A stretch of DNA of 64,000 bases. Origin: JAUNSR01 sp036655355. Its GTDB lineage: Bacteria > Bacteroidota > Bacteroidia > Bacteroidales > JAUNSR01. The translations under genes and the position numbers were made by a program. The stretch spans positions 62,001-126,000 of the forward strand of contig JAVVQG010000004.1 in the NCBI GenBank assembly GCA_036655355.1, read 5' to 3'. The notes below the pieces were generated by a model. That model was not told the DNA's origin and made no database searches. It saw nothing but the letters and a program-made list of their open reading frames with translations. Below are positions 60,621-64,000 of the stretch, in pieces (the stretch's first letter is position 1; every line of letters starts with the position of its first letter).

Positions 60621-61651
60621 ACAGTAAATTATCCTATCAACGTTTTTTCATCCCCCTCGCACTTTTATCGGCAGCAGGTGCATTAACAGGGTGTGACAAA
60701 GATGAGGAACCCGAAGTAACACCGATTGCCACCCCTTACATCACCAAAGTACTCGATTTCATGCCTGCAGTGGGACAGTTTACCAATGAATTGCCCAAAT
60801 ACGAAGTCGGAGATACCCGGGAAACAATGAATGCAAAGGTGCTCCGTTCAATCGGCAACAATACAAAAGGAGTCGTCTCCTTGGGCGGCTTCGGGGGGTA
60901 TGTGGTAGTGGGATTTGACCACACCATCATCAATGTGAAAGGAAAACGCGATTTCCGCGTAATCGGGAACGCCTTTTATTCCGCTTCTGATGCAGATTCG
61001 GAGAAACCGAAAGGGGGCAGTTGTGAACCGGGCATTATCAGGGTGGCATACGACGCCAATAAGAATGGAATTCCGGACGAAAACGAATGGTATGAGATCG
61101 CCGGAAGTGCTCATTCCGACCCCACGAAAGAGTTGTGGTACGAGAAAGCGGTAGCTGCGGGGAACGATGTAAAAACGCATTTTAATTATGAGATCACCTA
61201 TTTCCGTCCGGCTGAAGAGCCCTCAACGGAAGCGGAAAAACTACAATACATCCGATGGGAAGACAATCTGGGGAGATCCGGCTACAAGAGTAAGAATGAT
61301 TTTCACAACCAATGCTATTTTCCACTGTGGGCGAAAGAAGAGAAGATCACGTTTAAAGGCACTTGCCTGCCGCAGAACGGAATCGACGAGAGCGGAACAG
61401 GCAACTACTATGTTTTGTACAAATTCGGATATGGGTATGCCGATAATGAAATCAACGGAAAAGAGGATACAGCCATCGATATCGGCTGGGCTATCAATGA
61501 AAAAGGTGAGAAAGTGAACCTTCCGGGTGTGGATTTTATCAAGATATATACCGGAGTGAATCAAGAAAACGGCTGGTTGGGCGAGTGTTCAACAGAGATC
61601 AGCGGTGTGGAAGACCTTCACGTTTTAGGAATCGATATAGATACCCTATAA
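60617..61651 (+). CDS. Surface lipoprotein of the B12 operon with EF-hand-like loop
   Basis: A 344-residue lipoprotein (signal ending ALTGC) of the type annotated as cell-surface protein in Bacteroidota cobalamin loci. The core begins with a beta-rich domain (VVSLGGFGGYVVVGFDHTII). A calcium-binding loop of EF-hand or dockerin type is visible, DANKNGIPDENEWYEI, with Asp, Asn, Asn, Asp and Glu in the ligand positions. The end includes VDFIKIYTGVNQENGWLGE. Its role in B12 capture is inferred only from the operon: it overlaps btuG by 4 bp and precedes the BACON-DUF5074 protein. Confidence 0.8.
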   Translation: MNSKLSYQRFFIPLALLSAAGALTGCDKDEEPEVTPIATPYITKVLDFMPAVGQFTNELPKYEVGDTRETMNAKVLRSIGNNTKGVVSLGGFGGYVVVGFDHTIINVKGKRDFRVIGNAFYSASDADSEKPKGGSCEPGIIRVAYDANKNGIPDENEWYEIAGSAHSDPTKELWYEKAVAAGNDVKTHFNYEITYFRPAEEPSTEAEKLQYIRWEDNLGRSGYKSKNDFHNQCYFPLWAKEEKITFKGTCLPQNGIDESGTGNYYVLYKFGYGYADNEINGKEDTAIDIGWAINEKGEKVNLPGVDFIKIYTGVNQENGWLGECSTEISGVEDLHVLGIDIDTL

Positions 61652-61685
61652 ATAATCATATTATTACAAATCAAAAACAGAAACA

Positions 61686-63422
61686 ATGAAAAACAGTTTA
61701 TTGTGGCTATTCGCCGCTATTCTTTCAGTTACCATCTCTTCATGTAGTAAAGATGAAGAACCTGTAATCGAAATTCCAAAAGAATTTTCGGAATTGACAT
61801 TCGAAGAGGGAACCAATGTATTGACAGTCAAATTTGAAGCCAATCAGTCGTGGGAAGTGTTTGCTACAGATACCAAAGCCGACGAAGTGAGCTGGTTGAC
61901 CATCTCACCTCTAAAGGGAAGCGCAGGGAATGCTACCATTACCCTTACAGCACAGGACAACTTTTCACGCGATCCACGCAATACTTATCTCAAGATATCG
62001 ATTGACGGTTTGGTGAAAACCGTTCCGGTAACACAACTTGCCGGGATAACGGTGATTGAAGATGACAAACCTACCGCGGCCGTACAAGCGAAAGGATTTT
62101 ATGTTGTCAACGAAGATTGGTTCGGTCATGACAACGGAACGGTGAATTACTTTCAAAAAGAGGGTAACGGTTATACCGCAAGTTATCGCGCTTACCGTGC
62201 GGCGAACCCTTCGGAAAGCGACTGGTTCGGTGCCAGTTCCCAACATGCCACTATTTGGGGTGACTGTGCCTATTTCAGTTCAAAACAGGGGAACCGCTTT
62301 GTGGTAGCAGACGCGAAAAGCTTGCAGAAAAAAGCCGTTATCACGGAGTTGGGTGGTGATGGTCGCTCTTTTGTTGGCGTAGACGACACCAAAGGGTATG
62401 TAGGCCATGGCAAAGGAATGGTGGTATTCGACATCAAAAAACTACAATTGGGCAAACAGATCGAGGGCGTAAACGGCCAGATCGGAACAATGGGTTATAG
62501 CCGTGGACGCGTATTCGCGGTTTCACAACAAAACGGATTGTATGTTATCAATGCCGAAACAGACGTTTTAGAGGAGACCATCGCAGGCTCGTTCAATACG
62601 CTTGCCGTAAGCAAAGATGGAAACGTATGGGTAGCGGGAACAAACAACTTCGTGAAAATCAACCCGCTCACATTGGAAAAAGAGGAAGTCGCATATCCGG
62701 ACGGCGCCAAAATCGGCAATACATGGGGTGCATGGAATGCAGGTAGCCTGTGTGCTGCAACACAGCAGAATGTATTGTATTGGAGTGCCGGAGGAGGCAT
62801 GTTCGGTGGCGGAAACAAAGTGGTCAAATATGACATCGACACACAAACGGCAAATACCGAGCTCTTTGCAGTGGGAACAAGTGAATTCGGAACCCAATTG
62901 GAATTTTACGGAGCCGGATTGCGTGTGGACCCTTTGACCGATGAGTTGATCTTAACAGTAAAACACAGCGGCTGGGGGGCAAGCGGCGCATACAACTGGA
63001 TTTATAAAATCGATGCGAACGGCCGTGAAATTACGAATTTCAAGGTGAAAGGCGATAACGGCTCAGGAGCAAGCTGGGGCGGTAATGCGGAAGACTGGGA
63101 CGGTAAATATTTCTGGTTCCCGGCGATGCCATTCTTTGAAGATGCCAACAAGCCACAGATCCTAACCAACCAGATCATTGTAAAAGCAGGTGAAAGCAAA
63201 GAGGTTAACCTCGCTGAAAAAATCATCGATTATGACAATACGGAAGCTTCTATCCTAAAAACGGTTGTATCGGAGAATTCCGACCTAGCCACAGTCGCCG
63301 TTGATGGAAATATCCTGACAGTTACTGCCGGAAACAACCCCGGAAAAACTTCAGCAACCGTTACGGTGATCTCGAACGGGGTACGTGTAAATAAAACCGT
63401 TCGTATCGATATTGAAAAATAA
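61686..63422 (+). CDS. BACON-DUF5074 beta-propeller lipoprotein of the B12 operon
   Basis: A 578-residue lipoprotein (signal ending TISSC). A BACON domain spans about residues 30-118, with SWEVFATDTKADEVSWLTIS and PVTQLAG as typical pieces. A DUF5074-type propeller follows at about 138-480, with GFYVVNEDWFGHDNGTVNYF and repeated blades similar in style to BtuG. A final Ig-like domain has NILTVTAGNNPGKTSATVTV. It may be a second surface cobamide-binding or accessory protein; whether it equals the published BtuH family I cannot tell from sequence alone. It starts 34 bp after the previous gene. Confidence 0.82.
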   Translation: MKNSLLWLFAAILSVTISSCSKDEEPVIEIPKEFSELTFEEGTNVLTVKFEANQSWEVFATDTKADEVSWLTISPLKGSAGNATITLTAQDNFSRDPRNTYLKISIDGLVKTVPVTQLAGITVIEDDKPTAAVQAKGFYVVNEDWFGHDNGTVNYFQKEGNGYTASYRAYRAANPSESDWFGASSQHATIWGDCAYFSSKQGNRFVVADAKSLQKKAVITELGGDGRSFVGVDDTKGYVGHGKGMVVFDIKKLQLGKQIEGVNGQIGTMGYSRGRVFAVSQQNGLYVINAETDVLEETIAGSFNTLAVSKDGNVWVAGTNNFVKINPLTLEKEEVAYPDGAKIGNTWGAWNAGSLCAATQQNVLYWSAGGGMFGGGNKVVKYDIDTQTANTELFAVGTSEFGTQLEFYGAGLRVDPLTDELILTVKHSGWGASGAYNWIYKIDANGREITNFKVKGDNGSGASWGGNAEDWDGKYFWFPAMPFFEDANKPQILTNQIIVKAGESKEVNLAEKIIDYDNTEASILKTVVSENSDLATVAVDGNILTVTAGNNPGKTSATVTVISNGVRVNKTVRIDIEK

Positions 63423-63475
63423 GTGAATAGACTCTTCTTTGGATGAACTCATGTGAGATTGTTGCGGATTGCTAT

Positions 63476-63483
63476 TATTTTTG
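63476..63483 (+). promoter_or_regulatory. Candidate -7 box for the AraC-type gene
   Basis: TATTTTTG is a full match to TAnnTTTG, 19 bp before the ATG at 63503. TTG triplets at 63459-63464 are too close for a standard -33 box. Confidence 0.4.
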
Positions 63484-63502
63484 CACTCTAATCAATAGTA
63501 GC

Positions 63503-64000
63503 ATGCAGATGACAGATTCCTTCTGCCTCTCCAAAGAGGAGTTTATTTTAGTTGGTAAATCAGATTTGCACCCTTATACGAGGGAGATGAATAAGATACC
63601 TTTCGCGATGGTCCTATTTTGTGAAGAGGGGGCCGCACAGGTAACGCTTGACTTCAAAGAGTATACCCTGACGCAACATGCTCAACTTATTGTGATGCCG
63701 GGCACCGCATTCAGAATATTGCATAGCTCCAAGAACTTCCGGGTTTCCTTCATCGCTTTTGAAAGGGATTTTCTGATTGAAGTGATTCTGCAGGTCAGCC
63801 ACTCCTTGTTTGACTTCCTGTACAACCATCCGCTGTATCATTACCCGATACAGAAAATCGGACATTTCCGTAGATTCTTTGAGGGGATGGAGGAGATTTA
63901 TGCGGATCGTGCGAACATCTACCGAAAGCCCATCATATATAATGTAGTGCAGTGTTTCTTCATGGATTGTTACGATAAGATTCACCGCTATATCGTGAAT
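63503..64000 (+). CDS. AraC-family transcriptional regulator, N-terminal part (cut by window end)
   Basis: An open frame of 166 codons runs from the ATG at 63503 to the window edge without a stop. The translated part looks like the cupin-type sensor domain of AraC regulators: MNKIPFAMVLFCEEGAAQVT, then LIVMPGTAFRILHSSKNFRV and SFIAFERDFLIEVIL, followed by helical VVQCFFMDCYDKIHRY. The C-terminal helix-turn-helix pair would lie beyond the window. It stands 80 bp after the B12 operon and has its own -7 box, so it may or may not regulate that locus. Confidence 0.8.
   Translation, partial: MQMTDSFCLSKEEFILVGKSDLHPYTREMNKIPFAMVLFCEEGAAQVTLDFKEYTLTQHAQLIVMPGTAFRILHSSKNFRVSFIAFERDFLIEVILQVSHSLFDFLYNHPLYHYPIQKIGHFRRFFEGMEEIYADRANIYRKPIIYNVVQCFFMDCYDKIHRYIVN

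Noticed and set aside
63614..63985. Minus-strand open frame at the window end
   Set aside because: The plus strand here encodes a coherent AraC-type sensor domain in a stop-free frame reaching the edge.
1..64000. Mobile element, prophage or genomic island
   Set aside because: No transposase, integrase, phage structural gene, attachment-type direct repeats or tRNA was seen; gene style is uniform across the window.

Overview
The window is chromosomal DNA from a member of the Bacteroidota, most likely order Bacteroidales (a Parabacteroides/Tannerellaceae-like genome is my guess from gene content, not proven). Reasons: the rnf order B-C-D-G-E-A, many lipoproteins with S-x-C lipoboxes, Bacteroidota-only families (DUF4837, DUF5686, DUF3667, DUF4377, BACON, DUF5074), BtuB/BtuG-type vitamin B12 uptake, a serine-type sulfatase, a GH110 galactosidase, and several upstream boxes matching the Bacteroidota -7 consensus TAnnTTTG. 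I see no transposase, integrase, phage gene, tRNA, rRNA or CRISPR array.

Layout. 1-4.7 kb: end of the rnf operon (ion-pumping ferredoxin:NAD+ oxidoreductase). 4.8-12 kb: a TPR secreted protein, a sulfatase lipoprotein, a TlpA-like thioredoxin lipoprotein, a TMEM175-like channel and two tandem MscS channels. 12.2-13.8 kb: bcp and recA. 13.9-16.1 kb: a small histidine kinase with a degraded ATP site, then an orphan four-helix membrane protein lying between several unrelated short tandem-repeat arrays. 16-22 kb: GH110 alpha-1,3-galactosidase, then a sigma-54 activator-lptE-TPR-secG group and a PlsC-like acyltransferase. 22-28.2 kb: an inositol-lipid style cluster (inositol-3-phosphate synthase, HAD hydrolase, flippase-like membrane protein, CDP-alcohol phosphatidyltransferase, ATP-grasp protein, nucleotidyltransferase). 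28.3-34.5 kb: pdxA, a DUF4837 lipoprotein, rlmN and a hybrid sensor kinase. 34.8-42.6 kb: ppiD-like chaperone, GldE/CorC-like protein, lptC, TPR protein, outer-membrane barrel and coaX, an envelope-biogenesis block. 42.7-46.8 kb: exosortase-family protein, DivIC/FtsB-like protein, small membrane protein, mnmA, an outer-membrane protein and a phosphoesterase. 46.9-57 kb: a second inositol-3-phosphate synthase, a DUF5686 outer-membrane protein, a META-NlpE lipoprotein, a DUF4377 lipoprotein, a 996-residue predicted glycosidase lipoprotein and a DUF3667 membrane protein. 57.1-63.4 kb: a cobalamin riboswitch followed by btuB, btuG and two more surface lipoproteins. The window ends inside an AraC-type regulator.

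How the parts work together. The inositol cluster plausibly makes inositol phosphate (synthase), attaches it to a lipid (phosphatidyltransferase), dephosphorylates the product (HAD) and moves it across the membrane (flippase-like protein); the ATP-grasp and nucleotidyltransferase genes suggest a further head-group step. The B12 locus is a riboswitch-controlled surface capture and TonB-dependent import operon. The most interesting unexplained sequence is the cluster of tandem repeats at 15.07-16.03 kb around one small membrane protein, and a ~105-bp module with three conserved blocks placed upstream of both rlmN and the hybrid kinase gene.
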